A model generated the notes under the pieces. The model was not told where the DNA came from. It searched no databases and was given only the letters and a program-made list of their open reading frames with translations. From positions 284,584 to 348,583 of the forward strand of contig MCFH01000057.1 in NCBI GenBank assembly GCA_002104945.1: a DNA stretch of 64,000 nt, in the 5' to 3' direction. This document shows positions 10,705 through 24,210 of this stretch, in pieces; position 1 is the stretch's first letter, and each line of letters opens with the position of its first letter. This stretch comes from Piromyces finnis. Taxonomy: Eukaryota; Neocallimastigomycota; Neocallimastigomycetes; Neocallimastigales; Neocallimastigaceae. The position numbers and the translations under genes are program-made.

Positions 10705-13700
10705 AGTTATAATTATAACTTTTTAACATCATCTTTTTCTTTAAAATTAAAGATTTGTTCAAATATAAAACTTTTTTATACTAAAATTCAACATAGTAAT
10801 ACTATCATTTTCAAAAATACTATTTTTACTTTTTCATTCTATTCCATAATTAAAAAAAATAATAGAATAATTATTTATTTAATCTTTTGTTTTTTCCTTA
10901 TATCTAGAAATGTGAATTTCTATAATATTTAAAATTATCCTTTTTTTTTAGTTCATTACCTTTATTATTTTAAACGTTTTTGTATTAAAGTAATTGCTTT
11001 TAACTATTTATTATAATAATTATATTTAATAGTTTCTTTATTCTACCAGAATAGTATTATTATTAATACTAGATATACAAATTCTTCATAGAATTAGTTA
11101 TGAATAGAATTATGTTTTTTTTATATGATCTGACTCTAAATTAAATCTAGAAAATTGTTTTACAATACTTTTTCTTTCTTTTATATTATTTATTAGGAAA
11201 AGGTGCAAGATAAATTCTTTTATATTTAAAATGATCATTTTTCCTACTCTCATTTCTTTTCTTTCAACCTTTTTCTTTTTATTCCACTTTTTTTTTAAAA
11301 ATTCACTTTATTATAATTAAAATTTGAAAATTTTTAAAAATAAAAAAAAAATTAATTTTAAAATTTTAAAAAATAAAAATATATTAAAATGATAGTTTTA
11401 TTTAAATTTCCATATATTATAATATACTGTTAATATAAGTAAATTCTATGCATTTTAATTAGTTTTTATTATCATATATAGTGGAATTTACATAAATATA
11501 TCATACAAATAATACTTTATGACTATAATAATATCTATGTAAATATTACATTTATTTATGTAAATCAATATTCAAAGGCATGATTAATTCTTTAAACCTA
11601 TCTATTATGAACGGTAAAATAAAAGTTACTTAAGCATCCATTATTGAATTTGATATATCTTTATTTATGAACAATTAAAAAAAAAAGTTATCATCATTTA
11701 TAATATTCTATAATATTCTAAATTCTTAGTAGGAACAGGTCTTATAATTATTAATATAAGCCACATTAAAATAATAATGATTAAAGCCACATTAGAATAC
11801 AAATGAATAAAAAAGAATTAAGAATGAAATAAAGTTATTAAATTTTATATTAATAATATATTTGACATATTTTTTTTAATATATTTTAAATAAGCCAATT
11901 TAATTAAATATTAATTAATTAATTTATATACTATTACTATTAAATAAATAAGTAGATGAATAATTAATTAACTAAATAAAATGTTAAAAAAAAGACTAAT
12001 AAACAAAGGAAATCTTTATTTAATTAGTGAATGAATAAATAAATAAATTATTGATAATAATCAAATAAATAGATAAATACAAAATAAATATACTATTAAA
12101 ATAAGGTAATGCAGCATGCAACATGCAATATGTACCAACATCAAGCAAGGTCATAAGTTTTCGTACAATGTATGAAAAATCAATAATTAATATTTGGTCC
12201 CTTAGTAATATACTGTTGAAATTGTTAATATAAACCAAAATGAAATCCATATTGAATTCTTTAGATACAAGTTCTACTATCAAATTTTCTTTAAAATATA
12301 GACCCACTGAAAGCATCATCCGTAAAGCAAGAGCCTTTTTCAAAGAAAAAGACAACTTGAAATAATATATTATTAATGTATTATCTATATAATAATATTA
12401 TTAAATAAATTAATTGATAATATATTTATTTATTAAAATTGAATTATAAATCAATTTTATTAAGGTTTGAAAATTTATTTGATATTGGAGATATTATTTT
12501 AATTAATTTTATTTCAAAAAAAGTAATGACTCTATTTTAATATAATTATTATATATTGTAATAATATATATAATATATATTTTAATTTTAAAATAATATA
12601 AATTATTGTTTCAATTTTTATTACTTTTCATTTAACCATATATTTAAAATATATTAATTATAAACTTTAAAATTTTAAACAAAAAACGCTTCTTTAAACA
12701 TTCTTTCCTTATTTGGAAGTTATCGACTGAATGAACTTTAATTAAAAATATATATTATGACTATAGTGTAATATATTAGTCATTATTTTTTGGTTCATAA
12801 AATATTTTTAGTAATAAATAAACTATAGTTTATAATATAGTATAGTATACTCATATATTATATAAAAAGATACTGTAGTAGTCTTATAAAAAAAGGTAGG
12901 TGGGTGGGTGGGTGTTAGTATCAATGCTAGTGAAACTGGTAGTAATAACTTGATATAACATGTAAAGATGTAATAAATGAATGATTTTAAAACAAAGATT
13001 CTATTGATAATAGCCATAATATCACGTCCTTTGACCATATTTTTTGGCATTATTTCTCAGCCAAAATTTTAATTATAAATAATAATTAAAATTGAATTAA
13101 TTAAATTAAATTATATGAATTATATTGAAAAGAATGTTTATTATATTATTGAAATGTATTTGTAATATATTGATTGTGTATGATTAATTAGAATATATTT
13201 TTGATTTAATTTGATTATATTGTAATATATGTATAATATGATTTATGAAATTTCCTAACTAAAAAAGAAAATAAACAAATAAAATAGCCTATATCCTCCT
13301 GGAGTAGTGGTAAAAAAAAGTAGGCATAATAAATTTAAAAAAGTGTCAATGATACTTTATAATAAAAAAAAAAAAAACATTTCTGCATAAAACAGTGAAA
13401 GCATAGAATGGAAAGAGACCTTTTATATTGTTATTTTATACATAAAACATACTAATTTTTTAATTATTTCATTCCATCGATTAAATATTTTTTTTATTTA
13501 TTAATTTTATTAATTAGTATTAATTTAATTATTCTTTTTTTTTGTATTACAATTTTTTAATATTATTTATTATTAAATTTTAAAATAAAAAAAATAAAAT
13601 TTTATTTTTTATAAAAACTGGTCTTTTTCATTTTTTTAAAAGTTATTTAGGTATAGGATTAATACTTTTTTTACATTATATTTTGTTGTTATTATTATTG

Positions 13701-14943
13701 TTATTATAAATAATTAAATGAATTGTAAATAGAAAACTAAAAAAAAAAAAAAAACTTTTTAAAAGTAGAATAATAATAATAATAATAATAAAATAAATAT
13801 ATTTATAATATTAATATACCTAAAAAGTTTGTTTTTTAAGCCAAATAAAAAACGAATAACTCTCTATGTTTGTTTGTATATAGCATTATTAAAAGGTAAA
13901 CCTCTAAATATTTATTAAACTTTACTGAGTGAGAAATATACAAATACAAATGCAAGGGAATTTACAAAATAAAAAAATATATAGATAAAGATAATTGAAA
14001 ATTTAAAATAAACAAAAATGTAAAAATGGCAATTTAAAATTATTATAAACAATAATCAAAGTAATTTTCAGAAAAAAAAAAAAAAAAAAAAGAATTATGA
14101 AAATAGGAATGAAAAGATAACCTAATGAAAATAGTAAAAAAGTTTTAAAATACACAACAAATAAAGAATGAAAAATTGTTATTTAAAAGGATAATAACAT
14201 GTTCATTCATACAATTGTTCTTAATTCAAAATAGGCAAATAAAATACAAATACGAATTTTTAATAAAAAAAACTATAATAGGATAAGCAATTTGCTCTTT
14301 CTTTCTTTCTACAAATATATATATATTATAATAATAGTTATTACAACAAATAAATAATAAATAATTTTTTATAATTTCATTTATTTATTTATTTATTTCA
14401 ACTAACACCACCGCCATTATTCAACTATAAAATCATTTTGTTTTTTCAATTAAAATTAATTCGTTAAACACATTATTCTACTTTTAGACATATTGATATA
14501 TTTATTTTTAATTTTAAACTAAAAATTATCAACTAACTCATACTATTTTTTTGTATATATATTCTATCTGTATTTGTATATATTTCTTAAATAAATAATA
14601 ATAAATAAATTAAATTTTCACATTCATAAAAAAACCAATTCTGGATAAATTTTAAAACCAATAATTAAATTTAAAATTTGATATTCATTATATATTCTAC
14701 TATCTCTATCTATGTTTTAAAAGTATCGAAATCATTTTAATTAATTTAAGAAAAAAAAAAAATAGTTTTATAATAATAAAAAAGAAAGAGACATAAAACC
14801 AAACTTATACAAATTATAAACAAAAAAAAACAATATTATCTTTAATTTTTTTTAAAAGAAAAAGAGTTTTATCTATTTTACCTTTATAAAACTTCTTTAT
14901 TCGCATTTTTTTTATTTACATAATTTTTTTTAAAGTATACATA
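10705..14943. other. Gene-poor AT-rich region
   Basis: 4.2 kb without a supportable gene. A 111-codon open frame on the minus strand at 12355-12020 is discussed under findings; it resembles nothing I recognise. A short GGTG-rich patch lies at 12897-12913. The last several hundred bases, rich in C/T patches and A-runs, are the likely promoter and 5' UTR of the HRP1-like gene. Confidence 0.5.
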
Positions 14944-17900
14944 ATGTTAACAACTTCTTTGAATAATAACGTTTCTTCTTCAAATCAAACCAATTCAAAA
15001 GAAAGAGATAATAAAATGAAAAATAATAAAAGTAAAAATAATATGATAGTTGATAGCAAAGATAATGATGTTTCAATGAAAAATGCCAATTTAACAACTG
15101 ATAATTCTAATGAATCAAAGTCTGGCAAAAAAAATAAGGATGCTTCACATTTTTACAACCGTGATAATAGTAACAAAGGTTATAAAAGTAACTATCGTAA
15201 TAATCAAAACAAACTTAATCACAGAAATAGTCACAGCTCTATGACTTCAGATTTTTCTAATAATAATAATAATGGTCGTTTTCATAATAACAGTAGTCGA
15301 GGAGGAAATAAAAAAAGTAAACAAAATTATAATAATTCGGGAAATAATACTAACCCTACTACTAATAATAAAAAGTCTGTAAAAGAAATTAAAGATATTC
15401 AAAAAAAATTAAATAAAAAATTATCAAAGGAAAATACCACTGTGCCACCTTCAACAAATGACAATAACATTGTAATGGATGAAAATAAAGTTCCCTTAAC
15501 CCTTGATAATTTCGATCCAACTATTTTAAAAAGTAATGATGATACTGATCCATTTATTAATACTGAGCCAACTAATCTAACTGAAACAGAAAAAACAGAA
15601 AATGAAGATGTAGAAATGAATACAGAAGAATCTGATTTCCTTAACGGTTTTTCATCTGATAAAATAGAAAATGCAGGGTAAGTATTTTATGATTATAATG
15701 AAAAAATATATATATAAATGAATAATTTCACCACATCAGTTTATATATAAATGGGAGATATAATCTTGCTAATTTATGAATTAATCAAAAATAACAAATA
15801 GTCAATAAGAGTCAATAAAAATATATAGCAAAAATATGGACAATACCATAGTTGTTTTTACGATACTTTAACATCAATTCATCACTTGTATTCTTCAATT
15901 TTTTTTTTTTTATTTATTATTATTATTTCAAAAAAGTGCAAACAAAAGGCGAAAAGAATCATTTGATTAATTCTATAAATTAGTTATAAAAATTTAATAA
16001 AAACGATATATTAATTTAAATCATTCATATATTGCAATATAATATTTCTAATAATTTAATTTATGTATTTATTTATTAATATAGTAAAATATTTATTGGT
16101 GGTTTGACTTATGAAACAACAGATGGTAAGTCTTTTTTATTTTATAACTAAAATAATAATAATTGTCTATTTTATTATTAAAAAAAAAAAAAAAAAAAAA
16201 ACACCCTACAAAAAATGATCAAAAGCGTAGTAAATTAACCTTTTATGTAAAATTAACAATGAAAAAAAAACCCAAATTTTAAATTTTTAAAGTTTTATTT
16301 TATATCATTTTAACATTGTACCAAAAAAAAAATTCAAATTTTGAAACCTTAAAAATTATGAAAAAGACTATTAAAGTTATTAAAAATAAAAATTTTTTAA
16401 TTTAAATTGATGGTTAGGTGATACAAAACCACAGTAAAAAATTTAATAATAAAATTAAGGATAGAAAAAAAAAAAAGGAAAAAAAGGTTGGATGAAAAGG
16501 AAAAAAAAAAAATAAAAATAAAAATAAAAAAAAATATATAAAAAATATGGTGTTTTTCATTAATGGAATAATAGATAATAATGCAATAGTTTTAATAGAA
16601 ATAGGATTGAAATAAATAATCAATATGATTTATATAATAACATTTATTTTTGTTTTTTACATAAATATTATACATATTATATTATATATAATATCCTTTA
16701 ATTATTATAATAGAAAAACTTAGAGAACATTTTGAACAATTTGGTAAAATTACTGAATGTACGGTTATGAAAGATAATAGTGGTTGTTCAAGAGGCTTTG
16801 GTTTCATTACTTATGAAAATCCAGAAGTTTTAGATAAAGTTTTAGAAATGAATCATATTTTGGACGGGAAAACAGTAAATATTATTTAATAAGAAATAAA
16901 TATATACACTCTATTAAAGAATAAATTAACTCCTCATATATTTATTAAAAAATAATGATTATAATTATTATTTATATATTATTTATAAATGTTTTAAAGA
17001 TTGATCCAAAAAGAGCTATTCCAAGAGATAGACAAGATAAAACTGAAAAAATTTTTGTTGGTGGTATTCATCCAGATGTCACTGAAGCTGAATTTAAAGC
17101 TGCATTTGATTCTTTCGGTAAAGTAATTGATGCTACTTTAATTACTGCAAAGGATACTGGTAAATCTCGTTGTTTCGGTTTCATCACTTATGAAGATGGT
17201 CGAGGAGTTGAAATCGCTTATGCTAATCGTCATAACATTGTATTAAACGGAAAAAAGGTAACAATGTTAAAACAATAAAACATAGTAATAAAAAAAAAAT
17301 AGTATTAAGATTTAAAAATTGCTAAAGTAACAACAACAAGAATTATAATAATTAACAATAATAATTAAAAATATTTAATCAACACTTTTTATTAGGTTGA
17401 AGTTAAATATGCTGCATCTAAACCAAAACTTGTTGGAAATGCATTAAATCCAATGATGATTGGAATCAATAGTATGAATATGAGAATACCAATGGGTATT
17501 CCAATGGGTATGGGTGTTATTAATATGCCACCACAACCACCACGCATGCCTCCAATGAAGTTTTCAAAATCTAGTTCTTCTTCTCCAAAGGGTAAACAAG
17601 CTCAAAAATATTATCAACAAAATATACGTTCCGGTCAGGTTGGTCCAATTCGTAATCAACATAATCATGCTTATCCTCAAGATTTCCAATACTCTCATTA
17701 CAACTTAAATATGAATATGTATACCACTTATAATTATAATCCATATAATAGTACAGGTTACATAGGTTATGATTATGATAATTATAATATGCCACCTATG
17801 CCTAGCTATGTTAATCCACAACCTTATCCACCAAATGGTAATACTACTTATCCACCTAGTTATGTTAATCGAAATGTAAGCCATTATTCTCAAGGTCATT

Positions 17901-18322
17901 CCTACGACAGTAATGGAAATAATAATCGTAGTAACAGCGGAGTAAATTCATCTAATTATTATCGTAGTGGTAGTCATATCAGTTCAAATGATACTAATAA
18001 TTCATCATTTAATTCAGCCATTGCAAATGATAATAATGAGAATATAAATTCAAACTATAATGTCTATAATGGCTACAATATGAATATTTATCCACAAAAT
18101 AATTATGCTTCCTTTAATGGACCCCAAATTTCTCGTATGAATTCAACTAGTAGTTCTTCTTCTTCTACCAGTGGTAATATGAATCATCATCATCATCATA
18201 ATGGTAATAATCGTAATTCTAATGGTAGTATGAATGATGATAATGATGAAATAAATAATCCTTCTATATATATGAGTGTTAGTCCTAGAAATAATCATGG
18301 TTATCATCCATACTCTCGCTAA
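14944..18322 (+). CDS. HRP1: Two-RRM RNA-binding protein, HRP1-like
   Basis: Five exons: 14944-15677, 16085-16125, 16714-16874, 17000-17257, 17396-18322; 706 residues. Residues 1-244 are Asn/Lys/Ser-rich and ungapped of any domain. RRM1 starts at about 246 (RNP2 KIFIGGLT, RNP1 SRGFGFITY), and RRM2 at about 328 (RNP2 KIFVGGIH, RNP1 SRCFGFITY). The inter-RRM linker IDPKRAIPRDRQDKT is nearly the linker of yeast Hrp1/Nab4, the cleavage factor IB subunit that binds UA-rich polyadenylation enhancers and shuttles between nucleus and cytoplasm. This linker is the main reason to prefer Hrp1 over Musashi or DAZAP1. The C-terminal 300 residues are Asn/Tyr/Pro/Met-rich with a His5 run, prion-like in composition. 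Introns 1 and 2 (407 and 588 nt) are longer than most here. The start is the first ATG; the N-terminal extension is poorly constrained. Confidence 0.85.
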
Positions 18323-18784
18323 ATAAATAAATAATAATAGTAATGAAATAAAGTGATTGTTGTAAGATCCATTCATACTTTTTACACAAAAAAAAAAAAA
18401 AAAAAAAAAAAAAAAAGCAATATAATCTATTTGATATTATCAAAAAAAAACATTCCTAATCTTTTTTTTCGATTATATATATATATATATATATATATTA
18501 AATCATTACAACAATTATTCATATTATTCATCATTTCAATAGCATGATTTAATTCAAAAAAAAAAAAAAAATTCTTTATAATTTTTAATTTTAATGTTTT
18601 CTCTTTTTTTTTTTTTTTCTTGTTCCACTTTTATATTATTTTTTTTCTTAATTTTTATAAATAATAAAAAATAAAAGTCTTTTAAAAAAAAAAAAATTGT
18701 ACTTTTTCTAATTCCCCTTCCTAAGAATTATTCAAGATAAAATTGAAATTTTCCAACCTGTTAATTTATTTACTTATATTTATA

Positions 18785-18815
<31 letters not shown>

Positions 18816-18885
18816 GTATAGGATAGTGATTTTTTTCACTTTTAGTTTATTTATTTGTTTATTAGTTACTTAATCATCATTATAC

Positions 18886-18933
<48 letters not shown>

Positions 18934-19166
18934 GTTTATGTTTATGTTTATGTTTATTATTATATTTTATTATTTTATTATAAAGTTATGAGATGAATTG
19001 AAAATGGATTATTCTTCTTTTAAACTTTTTTTTTTTTTTTTCCATCCCCATTGAAAAATTTATTATGGAACACTCGAGAAAGAATAAATGAATGAATGAA
19101 TAGATTAAGCTTTTCAGTTAACCTAAATGCAATGAATACTATCAAAAAAGGAATAGGAATAATAAA

Positions 19167-19203
<37 letters not shown>

Positions 19204-19772
19204 CTCAAATAATTGTTTATACATGATTCAATTAAAATAAAAATATAAAACAATTTTTTTTTTTTTTTAATTTTTTTTATTTATTTTATTAATTTTGTTT
19301 TTGGTTTTCTTTGACTATAAATGTTTGGTTTTTAATTATTTTTTTTTTTTTTTTTTTTTTTTGGTTTTTTTTTTTTTTTTTTTCGTCTATGATTTTCTTT
19401 TTTATTACTTTTATTTTTTATTTTATTTTATATAAAAGAATATATAAATTTTATAGGAAATTAAAAAAAAAATAAAATAAAATAAAATAAAAATTAAGAA
19501 TGAAGGAGAAAAAAAAAAAAAAAAAAAAAAAAAAAAGAAATTAAAAAAAAATTATATATTTATATTTATATATATATAAATACATATATAAATAAAAAAT
19601 AAAAAAAGTTTCTAATTTAATATTATTTACTCTGTGTTTTGTATTATTTTTAATTTTCGTCGTTATTGTTGTTGCTGTTTCGTTTTTGTTGGTTTTAAAT
19701 TTTGCTTTATTTTATTTTTTTCTGATAAATTTTTCTTTTTTTTTTTTTTTTTTTTGTATTATTTCTTGTTTT

Positions 19773-19808
<36 letters not shown>

Positions 19809-19884
19809 GGTATGAATAAGGTTCGATTTCTTTTTTTTTTTTTTTTTACTTTGGTATGAGTAAGATTCGATTTCTTTTTTTTTT
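18323..19884. other. Convergent intergenic region, homopolymer-rich
   Basis: Lies between the 3' ends of the HRP1-like gene (+) and ARL1 (-). It is packed with poly-A and poly-T runs of 15-30 nt, a (TTA)n array at about 18886-18932 and four GTTTAT hexamers at about 18934-18957. The segment 19802-19885 contains a duplicated block (actttggtatgartaag with following T-run, about 49-bp period). No gene is visible. Confidence 0.6.
18886..18957. repeat. (TTA)n microsatellite followed by (GTTTAT)4
   Basis: About fifteen TTA units, then four exact GTTTAT units, in the convergent spacer downstream of the HRP1-like gene. Confidence 0.95.
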
Positions 19885-21874
19885 TTACTTCTTTCCTTCT
19901 ATGGTATTTACTAACCAATCCATACCTTCAGTAAGACCTTCACCTGTTACAGCAGAACATTTAAAAATAGTCCAAGTACGTTCCTTTAATAAAGAAAGAC
20001 CAAGAGCATTAGAAACATCCATAACAGACATAGCTCCTTCCATATCTTGTTTATTAGCAAATACTAAAAGAGCTGCATCTTTTAATTCTTCTTCATCTAA
20101 CATAGCTAATAATTCTTCCTTACTAGTTGCTATACGATCCTTATCTACAGAATCTACTACATATATAATAGCATCGGTATTGGTATAGTAACAACGCCAG
20201 TATGGTCTAATAGAAGTTTGACCTCCTAAATCCCAAACTTGGAATTTTATATTTTTATAATTAACAGTTTCAACATTAAAACCAATGGTTGGAATGGTAG
20301 TGACAACTTCACCAATTTGAAGACGGTATAATATAGTGGTTTTACCAGCACCTTTTTTTTTTTTTTTTTTTTTTTACCGAAAAATAGAATTTATTAGAAT
20401 AAAAAAAAAAATGAAATTAAAGAATATATAATGGAGAAAGATAATAATAAATGAATAATAATAGTATATTAATAACATTATATTAAGAAATAGTATATAT
20501 ATTTAAAATTGTTAGAAATAAAATAGAAATAGATAAATAAATAGAATGATTAAATTTATTGATAAATTTATACTTTTATAAAAATAAAAATATATGGAAA
20601 AAAAAAAAGTCATCTTTTAAATGTGATGATTTCAAATGTTATGTCTTTTGTTATCGGTAAAAGTTTTATTATTGATTCATCTATGTAATATTAAAAATTA
20701 TTTTTTGAATAAAATTTCACTTTTAAATGGCATTAACTAATTTTAATATATTGTTTGTCTGTTGGTTGATTTGTTTTTCAATCGTAATTGCTTTTATATA
20801 AATAATGATTTTAGTTTTATATATAATTAATAAATAACTAAAATTATTCCATAATATAAAAATAATGATAAACAGTTGATAATATAAAATTTCTTCGATA
20901 CATTATACAAAAGGTTTTAGTTAAGTTTTGTTAACTTGTTTTTTTTTTTTTGTTTTTTTTTTTTAATATTTAACTGTATTGTACTAATGTATGTTGATGT
21001 TGTAGTTGTTTTGCTTTTAGTCATATGCAATGTTTATATATACAACATTTATTGGTAATATTTTATTAATATTATATTATATAATATTTTGATACTTTGT
21101 TTAAACTATTATGGAAAGAAAGTAATAATAAATTAATTCATTTTGTAAAGTATGCATTTCTCTATTGACATTGGAATTAAGTTTATTTCTATTAAATTTT
21201 AAAAAATATATCATTTCTGCTTTTATTAAAGGAATATCTATACACGTGTGTATATATTTATTTATATATAATTCAAAATAAATATAAATTTACTGTATAT
21301 GTATCTTTTTATGAATTAAATTAATTGCAAATTATACATTGAAATTAATTTATATAGGTTTTATTATCGTTGTTATCAGAATAAAAAAATATTTAATTGT
21401 TTATTTTATATTTAGTCGCATTATCCAGATTACTTATTAGTATTGAAATTGAACCATTTTAATTGTATTATATAAACAATAATATAAACATAAATCATTT
21501 AATTTTGATTTATTTATTTACTTTAAACAAATTAATAAGTAAATCTTGAATTTCCATTAATTTTACATTTAAAAAGCAATGCCTTTTAATTATATTTAAA
21601 AAAATTATGCTTGAAATATTTGAAATAGATTTAAGATAGATTTTATTATAAATAAACAACAATGTTTATGGTATTTCCATCTTTGCGAAATTTTTATGTA
21701 TATTGATAAATTGTAATATTATTTTTAACTATTTAGTTTTTGTTGTACTGTTGTTTGTTATTGTTGGGTTAATTATTATACATTTGAATTTAAAATGATA
21801 ACCTTTTTTTTTTCCATAATTTTAAAATGTTTTATAAATATTATAAATTATATATATTATATATTATATAAAAA

Positions 21875-21907
<33 letters not shown>

Positions 21908-22018
21908 TTTTCTTTTATTTCATTTCACAAGGTATTTACCATCTAAACCTAAAATTAATATTCTAACCTCCTTTGATCCCCAAAGGCGGCTTAATAAGGA
22001 TGAAAACATTTGACCCAT
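19885..22018 (-). CDS. ARL1: ARL1, Arf-like small GTPase of the trans-Golgi
   Basis: Two exons on the minus strand, 22018-21940 and 20351-19885, joined in phase 1 inside the P-loop glycine; 181 residues, the usual ARL1 length. MG at the start is the N-myristoylation site. Visible motifs are the P-loop GLDGAGKTT, switch 1 [12 protein letters not shown], switch 2 [17 protein letters not shown] (this switch 2 is typical of ARL1) and the guanine-specificity motif NKQD. ARL1-GTP recruits GRIP-domain golgins to the trans-Golgi. The intron (20352-21939, 1588 nt) is by far the longest in the window; I found no gene or element in it. The acceptor sits after a 19-nt T-run on the plus strand. Identity is very secure; only the first exon rests on splice reasoning, and the peptide it adds (RILILGLDG) is diagnostic. 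Confidence 0.95.
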
Positions 22019-22301
22019 GTTTATAATATATTATATTGTTTATATTAATTATTTATTTATTTTTTTTTTTTTTACTAAAATAGAAAAAAGTTGATTGAAT
22101 AATATTTGGAAATGGATAAAAGATTTTAAATAATATAATGTAGTATATATTAGAAGTGAACATAATAAATTTATTATTAGTGGAGAGTTAATATATGATA
22201 TAAAATATATAAAAAAAGAGAAAAAATATATTAGTTAGATGCGGAAAAAAAAAAAAAAAGTAATAAATATAGAATAAATAAAAGTTATTATTTATAATGT
22301 G

Positions 22302-22350
<49 letters not shown>

Positions 22351-24210
22351 TTTTATTTCTTGATTTCATTTCATTTATTTGTTCGTTTATTTATTGAAAA
22401 TGGGTTATTCTAATTTGTTTTATTTTTATTATTTTGTATTGTTGTTGATATACATTTATAATTAAATTATTCTTTTCCTCTTTATATATATATATGTATA
22501 ATTTCCGAGTATTAGTTATATGATGTACAATGATTTACATAATTAATATGGTGTATATAACATGAATATAGTTTTTTAAAGATGTTTACTTTTTTATTTA
22601 TAATATAATAGACGAGATATTTTTATTCAATTGTTATTTGACATAGAAAATTTGATATTCATTAAAGTTATACAACTTATATATTTACTCTTATATAATT
22701 TCGGATAAAAATTATTCTTCTATTTATGATTGTACCGAAAAAAATAATCTTTTTTTTTATTTATTTATTTATTTATTTTATATAATTACAATTATACAGT
22801 CCATTCTATAACATATAAACATAACAATTATAAATTTTCAATCTCTCTTTTTTTACTATTACTATTATTGTTATTTGCCTCTTATTATTTTTCAATATAT
22901 AATTGTTATTAGTATTTCTTTTTTTTCTTTACCTTTGTTTCTCTATAAAGCTTTTAAATAAAAATAAATATAATAAGAATTAAATTAAGTTTTTATTTTT
23001 TTAAATTAAGAAAAATAAAAATTTTTTTCTTCTTTGGAAATCTTTTTTTTTTTTTTTTTGATTTAAATAATTTATATTAATAATTTTTTAATATATAATT
23101 AAATATATTAAAAAAAAAAAAGATTTATTTTTATAATTGAAAAAGTAAACTTTTTATCAAAAAAAATATAAAGGTGGAACTGTAATAAAACAAGAAGAAA
23201 TGTATAGAACAAATATAAAGAAAAGGCATTAATAATAAAAAGTAATTTTTTTATTCATTTAATGTAATAATGATAAAGTAATCCATTGACAAAAGTAACA
23301 TCATCGTTAGATTGATTTATTTAATTTATTAATAATACATTCATTCATATAATTATAATAATTTATCTAATATAATATTTTTTATTCATTAACATCATAA
23401 TATTAATTTATTTAGTATAATAACAATGTATTTATTGATATAATTATAGTAATTTATTTAATAAATATATATTTATTCATTAATTTAATTATAAATATCT
23501 TCATTCTTAAAAATAGTTCATCCTTATAATTTATTAATAATAATTATCCATCCAAATTTTTACATTTATTGATTTAATATTACAAATATATTAATAATAT
23601 ATTATAAATATATTAAATAATTTATTTATATAATTGATTTTATGGTTCATGTATACATAATGTATCAATATTGTATACAATGGAAAAGGAAAAAGTGGTA
23701 AACATGTTAAAACGAAAAAAAACATGATTAATATGCCATTTAAGCTACACCTTTAAATATGAAAAAAAGAAAAAAAAGTAATAAATATAGAGAATAAACG
23801 AAAATTATTATTTATAACTTTTTTTTTAAACTTTTTTTTATTTCTTGATTTCATTTATTTGTTCATTTATTTCGGTTTTTATTATTTATTATTTATTTTT
23901 AAAGAAAGCTCTTATTTGGTATGAATAAAATTAAATGAATAAGAAGAGGTGGAAAAAATATATATATATATTAAAAAGAAATAATTTTATATCTACAACA
24001 GTTTTATTTTTATTTTAATCTAGTGTTCTTTATAAAAAAAAAAATAAAATAAAATAAAATAAAATAAATATCTTATGGAAAGAAAATTTTGAAGAAGAAA
24101 AAAAAAGGATGGAGTTATTATATACTTATCAATAATAATTTTATGATAAACTGTAAATTATTATTTATATTACTACGTAATCTAATATGGGAAAAAAAAA
24201 AAATTTTTTT
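22019..24210. other. Intergenic spacer between VMS1 3' end and ARL1 5' end
   Basis: 2.2 kb of AT-rich DNA with long A-runs (for example 22313-22348) and TTTA patches. It must hold the ARL1 promoter and the VMS1 3' UTR. I see no open frame or RNA gene. Confidence 0.5.
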
